Assembly (NCBI RefSeq): GCF_031679605.1
Contig: NZ_CP117522.1
Coordinates: 4,340,001-4,404,000 of the forward strand
Length of the DNA: 64,000 bases
Direction: 5' to 3'
Source of the DNA: Streptomyces luomodiensis
GTDB taxonomy: Bacteria > Actinomycetota > Actinomycetes > Streptomycetales > Streptomycetaceae
In this document: positions 18,224-29,984 of the stretch, in pieces
Position numbering within the stretch: the first letter of the stretch is position 1
Layout: the number at the start of each line of letters is the position of its first letter
The notes under the pieces: model-generated
Told to the model about the DNA's origin: nothing
What the model saw: only the letters and a program-made list of their open reading frames with translations
Databases searched by the model: none
Position numbers and translations under genes: made by a program

Positions 18224-20095
18224 TCAGGCGCGGGGCGAGGCCAGCTCCACCACGGTGACGTCCGGCGGCGCCCCGACCCGTACCGGCGGACCCCAGGCGC
18301 CCGCGCCACGGCTCACATAGAGCTGGGTGTCGCCATACCGGTCGAGACCGGCGGCGGTGGGGTTGGCGAGCTCGGCCAGGTAGGTGCCGGGCCACAGCTG
18401 ACCGCCGTGCGTGTGGCCGGACAGCTGGAGGTCGACGCCCGCCTTCACCGCGTCGTGGATCACCACCGGCTGGTGGGCGAGCAGCACGGAGGCGCGCGCG
18501 GGGTCGCGGTCGCCGAGCGCCTTGTCGAAGTCGGGGCCGTGGCCCTCGCTCTCGCCCGCCACGTCGTTCACCCCGGCGAGATCGAAGCCGGGCAGCTCGG
18601 TGCGCTCGTTCTCCAGGGGCCGCAGACCCAGCTCGCGCACATGGTCCACCCACTCGGCGGCGCCCGAGTAGTACTCGTGGTTGCCGGTGACGAAGTAGCT
18701 GCCGTACCGGGCGCTCAGTCGGCGCAACGGCTCGACGGCCGGGCCGAGGTCCGCCACGCTGCCGTCCACGAGGTCGCCGACGACGGCGATGAGGTCGGGA
18801 TGGGTGCGGTTGATCGTCTCGACGACGCGCTGGGTGTGGGAGCGGCCCAGGATCGGCCCGAGGTGCATGTCGCTGACGACGGCGATCCGGAAGCCGTGCG
18901 CCCGGCGCGGCAGCTTGGCGAGCGGCACGGTGATCCGCTTCAGCCTCGGCCCGCGCAAGACGGTGTACGCCCCGTACCCGACCGTTCCGGCCGCCACGGT
19001 GGTGGCCGCGGCGGCCACGGTCCGCGCGACAAAGAGCCGCCGAGAGACAGCAAGCGCGCCACCGCCCGCACCGCCCTTGCCCGCCCCGCCCCCGCGCACC
19101 CTGTCCGCCCCCTCGCCGTCAGCCGCTCCACCCGAGCCACCCAAGCCGCCCTCAGCCACCTGGCCCACGCTCGTCGCAGCCTCAGCCGTCCCGCCCACGC
19201 CGGCCTCGGCCACGCCGGCCTCGGCCACACCGCCCCCAGCCGCACCACCCACGCTGCCCAAACTGCCCTCGACCGCCTCGCCCGCGCTCACCGCAGCCTC
19301 AGTCACACCGTCGACCCCGGCCACACCGCCCCCAGCCGCACCACCCACGCTGCCCAAACTGACCTCAGCCGCCCCACCCGCGCTCGCCGCAGCCTCAGCC
19401 GCCCCGCCCTTTACCGCCCCGCCCACGCCGCTCTCGGCCACACCGCCCCCAGCCGCACCACCCACGCTGCCCAAGCCGCCCTCAGCCGCCCCACCCGCGC
19501 TCGCCGCAGGCGTACCACCCACGCCTTCCCCGGTCGCCGCCGCGTCGCGCGTCACAGCCACAGCCGCATGCCCAGCCGCGTCCGCACCGTCGGTCACCGT
19601 CGGCATCGCGGCCCCGGTGTCGCTCGGGAGCACCGTCGGCGAGCTGCCGCACGGCATACCGCCGGGTGCCGCCGGCCCGCCCTCGCCGTGGCTCGCGGCG
19701 GCGGCCGGGCCGCCCGCGGCCGCCGCCGGGCCCCCGGTCGACCGCACATCAGCGGACTGGGCGGACTCGGCCGGCATGCGACCCACCCAAGCGCGCAGCA
19801 AAGGGCGCACCGCCTCGCCGACCAGTAGGGCGAGGGTCAGATACAGGAGCAGCGCGAGCCAGAGGTAACCCGGCCAGGCCAGTGCGCGCTGGAGCGGGAA
19901 GGACGCGCCCGCGCGGCCCGCGACCAGCGCCCCGACGCTGGTCAGCGGCAGTACGAAGGCCGCCGCCGTACCCGTACGGCGAGCCCATCCCCCGCGCGCC
20001 GTCGTATCGCGGACGAGCCGGCGCCACACGTACCAGTGGACTCCGGCCAGCAGACCGATGACGGCCACAGCGATCAGGACATAGAGCACGACCAT
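18224..20095 (-). CDS. Membrane metallophosphoesterase with repeat insertion
   Basis: This 623-residue protein has two N-terminal membrane helices (about 3-20 and 45-65) and a further hydrophobic segment near 75-95. A long Ala/Gly/Val/Glu-rich insert (about residues 115-335), another hydrophobic helix and a C-terminal calcineurin-like phosphoesterase domain follow. The domain shows the full metal set: VVSDMHLGP, VGDLVDG, TGNHEYY, LLAHQP and SGHTHGGQ. Such YaeI-like enzymes act on phosphoester lipids or other substrates at the membrane; the substrate here is unknown. The insert is built of in-frame DNA repeats and is much longer than usual for the family. Its ATG is preceded by a ggggagggga stretch. 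It follows the SCO4848-type gene by 45 bases. Confidence 0.85.
   Translation of the reverse strand: MVVLYVLIAVAVIGLLAGVHWYVWRRLVRDTTARGGWARRTGTAAAFVLPLTSVGALVAGRAGASFPLQRALAWPGYLWLALLLYLTLALLVGEAVRPLLRAWVGRMPAESAQSADVRSTGGPAAAAGGPAAAASHGEGGPAAPGGMPCGSSPTVLPSDTGAAMPTVTDGADAAGHAAVAVTRDAAATGEGVGGTPAASAGGAAEGGLGSVGGAAGGGVAESGVGGAVKGGAAEAAASAGGAAEVSLGSVGGAAGGGVAGVDGVTEAAVSAGEAVEGSLGSVGGAAGGGVAEAGVAEAGVGGTAEAATSVGQVAEGGLGGSGGAADGEGADRVRGGGAGKGGAGGGALAVSRRLFVARTVAAAATTVAAGTVGYGAYTVLRGPRLKRITVPLAKLPRRAHGFRIAVVSDMHLGPILGRSHTQRVVETINRTHPDLIAVVGDLVDGSVADLGPAVEPLRRLSARYGSYFVTGNHEYYSGAAEWVDHVRELGLRPLENERTELPGFDLAGVNDVAGESEGHGPDFDKALGDRDPARASVLLAHQPVVIHDAVKAGVDLQLSGHTHGGQLWPGTYLAELANPTAAGLDRYGDTQLYVSRGAGAWGPPVRVGAPPDVTVVELASPRA
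19080..19520 (-). repeat. In-frame coding repeats in the metallophosphoesterase
   Basis: A block containing ccgcccccagccgcacc and the following acgctgccca recurs starting at 19225, 19321 and 19438, offsets of 96 and 117 bp, both multiples of three. It encodes GSVGGAAGGGVA units separated by variable Ala/Glu-rich spacers. The phase conservation shows that expansion and contraction were tolerated as protein sequence. Confidence 0.85.
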
Positions 20096-20140
20096 CCCCG
20101 GTCCCCTCCCCTAGCGACTACCTGGAACGGCTACGAACGG

Positions 20141-20392
20141 CTACTGGGAGGCGTCATCGCGACGCAGAGCGCGCACACCGCGCAACCCGATCACCCCGAT
20201 CGCCGTCCCCAAGAGAAACGAGGTGATCGCGAGCAGCAGATGCACCCAAAAGTAGGCGGTGGGATCACCGGAGTCGTCGAAGGCGAGTCCGCTGGCGTCC
20301 TTCCACAGGTTTTTGACAAAGGTGAACCAGATGACCCAGCTCCACACCCCGAAGGCGAGCAGGAACCAGGACACGGGGCGGCTGAGCTTCAT
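20141..20392 (-). CDS. SCO4848-type small membrane protein
   Basis: This 83-residue protein has two transmembrane helices (about 3-20 and 50-72) starting MKLSRPVSWFLLAFGVWSW and containing FVKNLWKD, DPTAYFWVHLLLA. I recognise it as the streptomycete family named after SCO4848; function is unknown. The longer frame upstream is not supported. It is divergent from the carboxypeptidase gene (106-base gap) and precedes the metallophosphoesterase. Confidence 0.75.
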   Translation of the reverse strand: MKLSRPVSWFLLAFGVWSWVIWFTFVKNLWKDASGLAFDDSGDPTAYFWVHLLLAITSFLLGTAIGVIGLRGVRALRRDDASQ

Positions 20393-20498
20393 GGTTCCCA
20401 GTATGGGCGGGTCCGCCGATACCTCCACGCGGGGGTCCGCCGTCAACACGTCGGCGCTGCTTTCGCCCTCTTCAGCGACGCCGGGTACGTTCAGCTCC

Positions 20499-21806
20499 GT
20501 GCCCACACCTTCCTGCACCAGCACTCACGTCCGAGACCACACCCGTAAGAGCGTCCGCCGCACCCCTGCCCGTCGCGCCGCCGTCCCGCTGGCCACCGCC
20601 GCTGCCCTGCTGCTGTGCGGTCCGCTCACCGTCGCCCCGGCGTACGCCGCCGACCAGCCGGGCGGCTCCACCGACGAGGTCAAGCCGCCCGCCCATATGT
20701 CCACGGTGGGCGGGAAGCGGCTCGGCCGCCCCGGCATCCAGGTGGACCTCAAGCAGGGCGCGCCCGCGCTGCCCAAGGGGCTCAGCGGGAAGTCCTGGCT
20801 GGTGGCCGACGCCGAGTCGGGCGATGTGCTCGCCTCGTACAACGCCCACTGGCAGCTGCCGCCCGCGTCCACCTTGAAGATGCTGTTCGCGGACACGGTG
20901 CTGCCCAAGCTGCCGAAGACGAAGACCCACAAGGTGGAGCTGTCCGACCTGGAGGGGATGGGTGAGGGCAGCAGCCTGGTCGGGGTCAAGGAGAACTACA
21001 CCTACACGGTCCACGACCTGTGGCTCGGCGTCTTCCTGCGCTCGGGCAACGACGCGGTGCACGTGCTGTCGGCCATGAACGGCGGTGTCCCGGCGACCGT
21101 AAGGGATATGCAGGCACACGCGAAGTACCTGAACGCCCGGGACACCCATGTGGTCACACCGGACGGCTACGACGAGAAGGGCCAGGTCAGCAGCGCATAC
21201 GACCTGACCCTCTTCGCCCGCTCGGGGCTCCAGAAGGCGGATTTCCGGGAGTACTGCTCGACGGCGACCGCGCAGTTCCCCGGGACGTACACGAAGGACA
21301 AGAAGGGCGAGAAGAACCGCTCGAGCTTCGGCATTCAGAACACCAACCGGCTGCTGACCGGCTACGGCGTCGAGCACTACAAGGGCATCGCCGGGGTCAA
21401 GAACGGCTACACCTCGCATGCGGGCTCCACCTTCACCGGGGTCGCACAGCGCGGGGACCGGGTGCTGCTGGTCACCGTCATGAACCCGCAGAAGGCCGAG
21501 GCGAACGAGGTCTACAAGGAGAGCGCGAAGCTCCTCGACTGGGGGTTCGAGGCGTCGGGCTCGGTGAACCCGGTGGGCACCCTCGTCCGGCCGGGCACGG
21601 CGGGCGCGAGCCACCCGTCGGCCGACGGCAAGGACAGCCACAAGGACACCCAGGCGTCCGTCTCGGCGGACAACGGAAGCTCCAACGGCCTCTGGACCGC
21701 GGCGGGCATCGCGGGCGGCTCACTGGCGCTGCTGGGCGCGGCGGCCTTCGGGGTGCACCGCCGCTGGCCGCTGCCGGAGCTGGTGCGGCGCCGCTCCCGC
21801 GACTGA
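20499..21806 (+). CDS. dacA: Membrane-anchored D-alanyl-D-alanine carboxypeptidase (PBP5-type)
   Basis: This peptidase S11 enzyme trims the terminal D-Ala of peptidoglycan stem peptides. Starting at the GTG at 20499 it has 435 residues, with an Arg-rich n-region and Sec signal ending AYA-AD near residue 50. Active-site motifs are STLK (Ser124 to Lys127), SGN, and KNG in place of the usual KTG. A C-terminal helix (GLWTAAGIAGGSLALLGAA) and a short basic tail anchor it in the membrane. The start is uncertain: the ribosome site is weak and an ATG at 20403 would give an improbably long leader. The symbol is by family, not orthology. Confidence 0.88.
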   Translation: MPTPSCTSTHVRDHTRKSVRRTPARRAAVPLATAAALLLCGPLTVAPAYAADQPGGSTDEVKPPAHMSTVGGKRLGRPGIQVDLKQGAPALPKGLSGKSWLVADAESGDVLASYNAHWQLPPASTLKMLFADTVLPKLPKTKTHKVELSDLEGMGEGSSLVGVKENYTYTVHDLWLGVFLRSGNDAVHVLSAMNGGVPATVRDMQAHAKYLNARDTHVVTPDGYDEKGQVSSAYDLTLFARSGLQKADFREYCSTATAQFPGTYTKDKKGEKNRSSFGIQNTNRLLTGYGVEHYKGIAGVKNGYTSHAGSTFTGVAQRGDRVLLVTVMNPQKAEANEVYKESAKLLDWGFEASGSVNPVGTLVRPGTAGASHPSADGKDSHKDTQASVSADNGSSNGLWTAAGIAGGSLALLGAAAFGVHRRWPLPELVRRRSRD

Positions 21807-21818
21807 GCCAACCGCCTG

Positions 21819-21920
21819 GTCGCCTTACGGCCGCCGCCTTACGGTTGTCGCCTCACGGCTTACGGTGGTCGCCTTATGGCCGCCGTCTCCGGTCGGTATC
21901 GCCGCCGCCTTACGGCCGCC
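21819..21920. repeat. Short degenerate repeats between convergent genes
   Basis: Copies of a cgccttacggccgcc-like motif occur about six times between the carboxypeptidase stop and the YihY stop. No hairpin stronger than a few bases is seen, so this may be simple repeat expansion. Confidence 0.6.
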
Positions 21921-21959
21921 ATGGCCCCGTGTGGCACGGCCGGCCGCCACCGTCCGGTC

Positions 21960-23018
21960 TCACGCCGCCGCCGACGGGCCCTCCCGCCCGCCGGCGCGGG
22001 GCCCTTCGACCTTGGTCGGCCCGGACGGCCGGGCCTCGTCCGGACCGGCCTCCTCCGGCCGGTCCTCCTCCGGCCGGGCCTTCTCCGGCCGGTCCTCCTC
22101 CGGCTGCGTCTTGCCGTCAGGCTGGGCCTTGTCCGCCTCGGCCGCCCATTCGGCCTCGTGCTCGGCCTGGGCGGCGGGCGGGATGGCGGTCCACGCGGCG
22201 CAGTACAGCGTGAGTTTCGCGGTGAAGTTCATCCACAGCAGCAGGGCGATGGGCACCCCGAAGGCCCCGTACATGCTCTTCGCCGCCACGCCCTTCAGAT
22301 AACTGCTGAGCAGCAGCTTGAGCAGTTCGAAGCCGATCGCGCCGATGAGCGCGGCGACCGCGACCGTACGGCGGGGCGGTTCCACCCCGGGGAGCCAGGT
22401 CAGGACGTAGCACAGCAGCAGGAAGTCGGCGCCGACGGCGACGGCGAACGCGGCGATCCGCAGCAGCCAGCCGCCGATCCCGTTCTCGGGGATGCCGATG
22501 AGCCGGACGACCCGGCCCACGGCGGTGGCGGCCAGGGTGGACACGGCGAACGAGACCAGGGCCACCCCGCCGAGTCCGACCAGGACGAAGGCGTCCTTGA
22601 CCTTGCGCATCAGCGGGTTGCCCGGGTCCTCCTCCAGCTCCCATACGGCGCGCAGGCATTCGCGCAGCGAGCCCACCCAGCTGATGCCGGTGAACAGCAG
22701 CAGCGCGCCCGCCACGACTCCGATGGTGGCCGCGTTCTGGACGAGCCCGCCCAGGTCGAGCTGGCCGGAGATACCGGGGATCTGCTGGGCGATCTTCTTC
22801 TGCACCTGGGCCATCTGCGCATCGGTGAGCGTCGCCGCGCCGATCGCCGCGCCGACGGCGATGAGCGGGAAGAAGGCGAGAAAGCTGGTGAAGGTGATCG
22901 CGGCGGCGAGCCGGGTCCAGTGGACGCGGTCGAGCCGTGCGTAGGTGCGCCAGGCGTGGGTGTGCATCAGCCAGGCGACAGCGGGGCCGACGACAGGCAG
23001 CCGGGTCAACGATTCCAT
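21960..23018 (-). CDS. YihY/BrkB-family inner membrane protein
   Basis: This 352-residue protein has six hydrophobic helices in the YihY pattern: AAAITFTSFLAFFPLIAVGAA, ALLLFTGISWVGSLRECLR, FVLVGLGGVALVSF, FAVAVGADFLLLCYVLTWLPG, GAIGFELLKLLLSSYL and MYGAFGVPIALLLWMNFTAKL. The last 70 residues form a charged Pro/Glu/Arg-rich tail with EEDRPE-type repeats. Family members were once called ribonuclease BN but that is disproved; their function is unclear. It is monocistronic. Confidence 0.88.
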   Translation of the reverse strand: MESLTRLPVVGPAVAWLMHTHAWRTYARLDRVHWTRLAAAITFTSFLAFFPLIAVGAAIGAATLTDAQMAQVQKKIAQQIPGISGQLDLGGLVQNAATIGVVAGALLLFTGISWVGSLRECLRAVWELEEDPGNPLMRKVKDAFVLVGLGGVALVSFAVSTLAATAVGRVVRLIGIPENGIGGWLLRIAAFAVAVGADFLLLCYVLTWLPGVEPPRRTVAVAALIGAIGFELLKLLLSSYLKGVAAKSMYGAFGVPIALLLWMNFTAKLTLYCAAWTAIPPAAQAEHEAEWAAEADKAQPDGKTQPEEDRPEKARPEEDRPEEAGPDEARPSGPTKVEGPRAGGREGPSAAA

Positions 23019-23242
23019 GATCAGCCACTACCCTTCCGCGCGTTCTCACTCCTCGGCGCACCGACGAGCGGTACGGAGACGCATATCCGGGTTCCCCGGA
23101 CCGATGCTCCGCTCATCACTCTTTTCGGTGAGGGCGTGAGTACGACCTTCCGACCGCTCCGGGGAGCGGCTGGTCTTCTTCGAGCGGCTGGCCCTCTTGG
23201 GTGGGGCTGGCCCTCTTGGGTAGGGCTGGTCCGGCCGGAGGG

Positions 23243-23842
23243 CTAGCGGTGGGGCGCCGCCGGGCGGGTGAGTGCGGCCTGACGGGGCACCATGGGCGAG
23301 GCGCCGTCCGGCTGTTCGTCCGTCCCGAAGGGGTACTCGCGGTCCAGGCGCCAGACCCCGTCCGCCCCCTGCTCGTACAGCGCGAAGCCGTTGATCATCC
23401 AGGCGGCCTCGTACTCCTTGAGCTCGACGAACGCCCGGTCCATCGCCTCTTCGTCGATGCCGTGCGCGACCGTGACATGCGGGTGGTACGGGAACTGGAG
23501 CTCACGCGCGCACGGCCCGGACTCCATCCGGATCCGCTCCTGGAGCACCGCGCACTCCTCCGCGCCCTCGACGATCCTGACGAAGACGACCGGCGAGAGC
23601 GGCCGGAAGGTGCCGGTGCCCTCCAGCCGCATCGGGAACGGCCGCCCCTCGGCCGCGACCCGCGCCAGATGGTCCTCCACGGCGGGCAGCACCGAGGCGT
23701 CGACCTCGGTCGGCGGCAAGAGGGTGACGTGGGTGGGGATGCCGTGGGCGGCCGGGTCGCCGAAGCCCGCGCGCCGCTCCTGGAGGAAGCTGCCGTACGG
23801 CTCCGGGACCGCGATCGAAACGCCGAGCGTTACGGTCCCCAC
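23243..23842 (-). CDS. 2'-5' RNA ligase-like (LigT/2H phosphoesterase) protein
   Basis: This 199-residue protein belongs to the 2H phosphoesterase superfamily. Its two catalytic HxT motifs are HVTLLP near residue 38 and HVTVAH near residue 122. Family members hydrolyse cyclic phosphates or join 2'-5' RNA ends in vitro. The start is GTG. It is separate from trpS, with a terminator hairpin between. Confidence 0.83.
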   Translation of the reverse strand: MGTVTLGVSIAVPEPYGSFLQERRAGFGDPAAHGIPTHVTLLPPTEVDASVLPAVEDHLARVAAEGRPFPMRLEGTGTFRPLSPVVFVRIVEGAEECAVLQERIRMESGPCARELQFPYHPHVTVAHGIDEEAMDRAFVELKEYEAAWMINGFALYEQGADGVWRLDREYPFGTDEQPDGASPMVPRQAALTRPAAPHR

Positions 23843-23953
23843 TGCGTTCTCCCTCCTGGCCCTCCCGGGCTGCTGGTTTCTGGCCGCTGCACCCGTGTCA
23901 GTGTGGCGGCTGCGCCGCCTTCGCGGCTAGGTTCCTCGGTCCTTCGGCACACG

Positions 23954-23987
23954 GGTCCGCGGGCCCCCTGGTCAGGGGGGCCGGACC
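23954..23987 (-). terminator. Terminator downstream of trpS
   Basis: A hairpin pairs ggtcc (23954-23958) with ggacc (23983-23987) and an inner ggccccctg with caggggggcc over a two-base loop, with a small internal bulge. It lies about 33 bases past the trpS stop. Confidence 0.65.
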
Positions 23988-24019
23988 GGTGTGTTCTGCG
24001 GTGGGCGGGGCAGTGCCGC

Positions 24020-26063
<2,044 letters not shown>

Positions 26064-27477
26064 GCGGCCATCAGCTCGGCCACCTCGGCCCTGATCTTGA
26101 GGAGGGCGCCCTCGTCACCGCTCTTCGCGGCGGTCACCCCGCGGTCGATCCAGTCGGCCACGGCGGGCATGTGCTCGGTGGACAGACCACGCGAGGTGAG
26201 GGAGGGAGTGCCGATCCGGATCCCGGAGGGGTCGAAGGGCTTGCGCGGGTCGAACGGGACGGTGTTGTAGTTCACCACGATCCCGGCCTGGTCCAGGGCC
26301 TTGGCAGCGACCTTGCCCGGCACCTCCTTGGGCGTCAGGTCCATCAGGATCAGATGGTTGTCGGTGCCGCCGGAGACCAGATCGAAGCCGCGGGCGAGCA
26401 GCGCCTCGGCGAGCGCCTTGGCGTTGGCGACCACGGCATGCGCGTAGTCACGGAAGGCGGGCTGGGCGGCCTCGTGCAGGGCCACCGCGATGGCGGCGGT
26501 GGTCTGGTTGTGCGGACCGCCCTGGAGCCCGGGGAAGACGGCCTTGTCAATGGCCTTGGCATGGGTCTCGCGCGCCATCAGCATCGCGCCGCGCGGACCC
26601 CGGAGCGTCTTATGGGTGGTGGTGGAGATGACATCGGCGTACGGCACCGGCGAGGGGTGGGCGCCGCCCGCGATCAGACCGGCGATATGCCCGATATCGG
26701 CGACGAGCACCGCGTCCACCTCGCGAGCGATCTCCGCGAAGGCGGCGAAGTCGATCGTGCGGGGCACCGCCGTGCCACCGCAGAAGATCAGCTTGGGCCG
26801 CTCCGCGAGGGCCAGCTCGCGCACCTGGTCGAAGTCGATCGCACCGGTGTCCTGGCGCACCCCGTACTGGACACCGCGGAACCACGCGCCGGTGGCGGAG
26901 ACGCCCCAGCCGTGGGTGAGATGACCGCCCATGGGCAGCGACATGCCCATCACGGTGTCACCGGGCCGGGCGAAGGCCAGATAGACGGCGAGGTTGGCGG
27001 GCGAGCCGGAGTAGGGCTGGACATTGGCGTGCTCGGCCCCGAAGACGGCCTTGGCCCGGTTGATCGCCAGGGTTTCGACCTGGTCGATGACCTGCTGGCC
27101 CTCGTAGTAGCGGCGGCCGGCGTAGCCCTCGCTGTACTTGTTCTGGAGCACCGTTCCGGAGGCTTCCAGGACGGCGGCGGAGACATAGTTCTCGCTGGGG
27201 ATCAGGCGCAGGGTCTCGGCCTGTAGCAGCTCCTCGGCGCCGACGAGGGAGGCGAGTTCGGGGTCGGCGGCGAGAAGGGCGGGATGGGACAGGGGCAGGC
27301 TCATCGAGTCCTCCGGGGCGATCGGTGACGGTCCGGTCGTGTCCCGGGGTGCCCAGGCGGGCGGCACCTCGTGGCGCTGGGGCCACGCATCGCTTCCTCG
27401 TGGTCGATTCCACGCTCGGCTCGCCAGTCACGATACGCACCTCCACTCTAGCTAGTGGGACAAGAAAGGAGGACGAG

Positions 27478-28698
27478 ATGGGACCGGGACACTCCGCCGA
27501 GCGGGCCATCGCCACCGCCGAGGCCCATGGCGCGCACAACTACCATCCGCTGCCGGTCGTCATCGCGTCCGCCGAGGGCGCCTGGATGACCGATGTCGAG
27601 GGCCGCCGGTACCTCGATCTGCTCGCCGGATACTCGGCGCTGAACTTCGGGCATCGCAACCGCCGGCTGATCGAGGCCGCCAAGGCCCAGCTGGACCGGG
27701 TCACCCTCACCTCGCGCGCCTTCCACCACGACCGCTTCGGCGCCTTCTGCTCCGAGCTGGCCGAGCTGTGCGGTATGGAGATGGTGCTGCCCATGAACAC
27801 GGGGGCGGAGGCGGTGGAGACGGCGGTCAAGACGGCCCGTAAATGGGGCTACCGGATCAAGGGCGTACCGGACGGCCGGGCCAGGATCATCGCCGCCGGG
27901 AACAACTTCCACGGCCGGACCACCACCCTCATCAGCTTCTCCACCGATCCGGAGGCCCGTGCCCACCACGGCCCCTTCACCCCGGGGTTCGCGACCGTGC
28001 CGTACGGGGACCTGGCGGCGATGGAGGCGACGCTCGACGCCGCGCCCGAGGAGACGGTCGCCGTGCTGCTGGAGCCGGTCCAGGGCGAGGCGGGGGTGGT
28101 GGTGCCGCCGCCCGGCTATCTGACCGGGGTCCGGGAGCTGACCCGGGAGCGGAACGTGCTGTTCATCGCCGATGAGATCCAGTCGGGTCTCGGGCGCACC
28201 GGCACCACCTTCGCCTGTGAATACGAGGGGGTGGTCCCCGATGTCTATGTGCTGGGCAAGGCGCTGGGCGGCGGGGTGGTGCCGGTGTCGGCGGTGGTGT
28301 CCTCCCGGGAGGTGCTCGGGGTGCACCGCCCCGGGGAGCACGGCTCGACCTTCGGCGGCTCCCCGCTGGCCTGCGCGGTCGCCCTGGAGGTCATCGCCAT
28401 GGTGCGGACCGGCGAATTCCAGCGGCGCTCGGCCGAGCTGGGCGAGCTGCTCCACCGGGAGCTGGGGCTGCTGCTGGGAAAGGGAGTCCAGCAGGTGCGC
28501 GGCCGGGGGCTGTGGGCGGGGGTGGACATCCATCCGTCACGGGGCACCGGGCGGCAGATCTCCGAGCGGCTCATGGACCGCGGGGTGCTGGTGAAGGACA
28601 CCCACGACGCCACCATCCGGATCGCCCCGCCCCTGGTGATCAGCGAGGAGGATCTGGAGTGGGCGCTGGACCAGCTCAGGGCGGTGCTGGCCGAGTGA
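27478..28698 (+). CDS. rocD: Ornithine aminotransferase
   Basis: This 406-residue class III PLP aminotransferase converts ornithine and 2-oxoglutarate to glutamate semialdehyde and glutamate, linking arginine and proline metabolism. It has NYHPLPVV, NTGAEAVETAVKTARKWGY, NNFHGRTTTLISFS, FIADEIQSGLGRTG and the PLP lysine in VLGKALGGGVVP. The last five motifs are characteristic of RocD rather than other class III enzymes. The ATG has aaaggagg 7 bases before it. It is divergent from glyA. Confidence 0.92.
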   Translation: MGPGHSAERAIATAEAHGAHNYHPLPVVIASAEGAWMTDVEGRRYLDLLAGYSALNFGHRNRRLIEAAKAQLDRVTLTSRAFHHDRFGAFCSELAELCGMEMVLPMNTGAEAVETAVKTARKWGYRIKGVPDGRARIIAAGNNFHGRTTTLISFSTDPEARAHHGPFTPGFATVPYGDLAAMEATLDAAPEETVAVLLEPVQGEAGVVVPPPGYLTGVRELTRERNVLFIADEIQSGLGRTGTTFACEYEGVVPDVYVLGKALGGGVVPVSAVVSSREVLGVHRPGEHGSTFGGSPLACAVALEVIAMVRTGEFQRRSAELGELLHRELGLLLGKGVQQVRGRGLWAGVDIHPSRGTGRQISERLMDRGVLVKDTHDATIRIAPPLVISEEDLEWALDQLRAVLAE

Positions 28699-28714
28699 AC
28701 GTGCACGGTTCGGT

Positions 28715-28786
28715 GGCTCCGTACGGCTCAGCGGAACCGTACGGCTCAGCGACCCCGAACAGCTCAGTGGCCCCGTACGGTTCAGA
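28715..28786. repeat. Four 18-bp tandem repeats at convergent gene ends
   Basis: Four imperfect copies of ggaaccgtacggctcagc begin at 28715, 28733, 28751 and 28769. They fill the gap between rocD and the YgiC-like gene; the last copy runs into the stop codon of the latter. Confidence 0.8.
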
Positions 28787-29969
28787 GAATGACGTGCGGT
28801 ATGAAGCGCGCGTACTCGTCCGTCACCAGCCCCGCCGACTCGCGGATGCCGAGCCCCGCCGACTCGCCCTGGACGACCCAGGTGCCGAGCACCACCCGGT
28901 TGCCGTCGAAGTCGGGCAGCGGCGCCAGCTCCTGGTAGCAGCACGGCTCGTCCCGGAGGACCGGGTCCTCGCCCGGCGGATGCACGGTGACCCCGGCGCC
29001 CTCGCGGCCGAGCAGCGGTTTGGCCACATAGCCGGTGGTACGGGCCAGTTCCCGGGGGCCGTCGAGGTAGGCGGGCAGCAGATGGGGGTGGCCCGGGAAG
29101 AGCTCCCACAACACGGCCAGCAGCGCCTTGTTGGACAGCAGCATCTTCCAGGCCGGTTCGATCCACAGCGTGGATCCGGTGCCGCCCCCGTTGTCGAGCG
29201 TGTCCAGCACATGCGGGCCGAACCGGTCGGTGACCAGCCACTCCCACGGATAGAGCTTGAAGCAGCTCCGGATGAAGCGGAACCGCTTGTCGACGAAGCG
29301 GCCCGACAGCCGTTCCCAGCCGATGTCCTCCACGGAGATGGCCTCGGTGCTCAGCCCGGCCTGTTCGGCCGTCTCGCGGAGGTAGGCCACCGTCATCAGG
29401 TCCTCGCCCAGCTCGTCCCCGGCCGAATGCGCGAAGTACAGGGGCGAGCCCGGCGGCAGCAGCGCCGCCTGGGTGCGCCAGGCGTCGACCAGCCGTTCAT
29501 GGAGGGAGTTCCACTGGTCGGCGCCCGGGAAGCGATCCTCCATCCAGAACCACTGGGCGCTGGCCGCCTCCACCAGCGAGGTGGGCGTGTCGGCGTTGTA
29601 CTCCAGCAGCTTCGCCGGGCCCGTGCCGCCGTCGTAGCGCAGGTCGAACCGGCCGTAGACGCTGGGCTGTTCGGCCCGGCGGTGCCAGGACTCGGCGATC
29701 AGCCCGGCCAGCCGCGGATCGTCGATGCCGAGGTCGGCGAAGCGGCCGGTGTCGACGATATGGGCGGCCGCGGCCAGCGACATCCGGTGCAGCTCCTCGA
29801 CGACCTCCTCCAGCGCCTCCACCTCGGGCAGCGAGAAGGCGTAGTAGGCGCTCTCGTCCCAGTAGGGGCGCAGCGAGCCGTCCGGGTAGCGGGTCAGCGG
29901 ATAGATGACCCCCTGCTCCTCCACCGTGGACTGCCAGTCGGGGCGGGGGTCGATGGTGTGGCGCTTCAT
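28782..29969 (-). CDS. YgiC-like glutathionylspermidine-synthase-family ATP-grasp protein
   Basis: This 395-residue protein matches the C-terminal synthetase domain of glutathionylspermidine synthase and, by memory, E. coli YgiC end to end. Shared motifs include the RPDW N terminus, YGRFDLRYDG, LLEYNADTPTSLVEA, FKLYPWEW, WIEPAWKMLLSNKALL, LLPAYL and YVAKPLLGREGAGV. It is an ATP-grasp ligase forming an amide bond with a carboxylate. The true substrate is unknown, since streptomycetes use mycothiol rather than glutathione. It lies 15 bases after the lipoprotein gene. Confidence 0.86.
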   Translation of the reverse strand: MKRHTIDPRPDWQSTVEEQGVIYPLTRYPDGSLRPYWDESAYYAFSLPEVEALEEVVEELHRMSLAAAAHIVDTGRFADLGIDDPRLAGLIAESWHRRAEQPSVYGRFDLRYDGGTGPAKLLEYNADTPTSLVEAASAQWFWMEDRFPGADQWNSLHERLVDAWRTQAALLPPGSPLYFAHSAGDELGEDLMTVAYLRETAEQAGLSTEAISVEDIGWERLSGRFVDKRFRFIRSCFKLYPWEWLVTDRFGPHVLDTLDNGGGTGSTLWIEPAWKMLLSNKALLAVLWELFPGHPHLLPAYLDGPRELARTTGYVAKPLLGREGAGVTVHPPGEDPVLRDEPCCYQELAPLPDFDGNRVVLGTWVVQGESAGLGIRESAGLVTDEYARFIPHVIL

Positions 29970-29984
29970 CGTGGGGCGGCCCGT

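Noticed and set aside
26357..26380. Second RecA-NDp-type box (ttgtcggtg)
   Set aside because: It lies inside glyA and no TAnnnT follows after 8 bases.
27305..27477. Glycine riboswitch upstream of glyA
   Set aside because: No tandem aptamer consensus is visible and the gap shared with rocD is too short.
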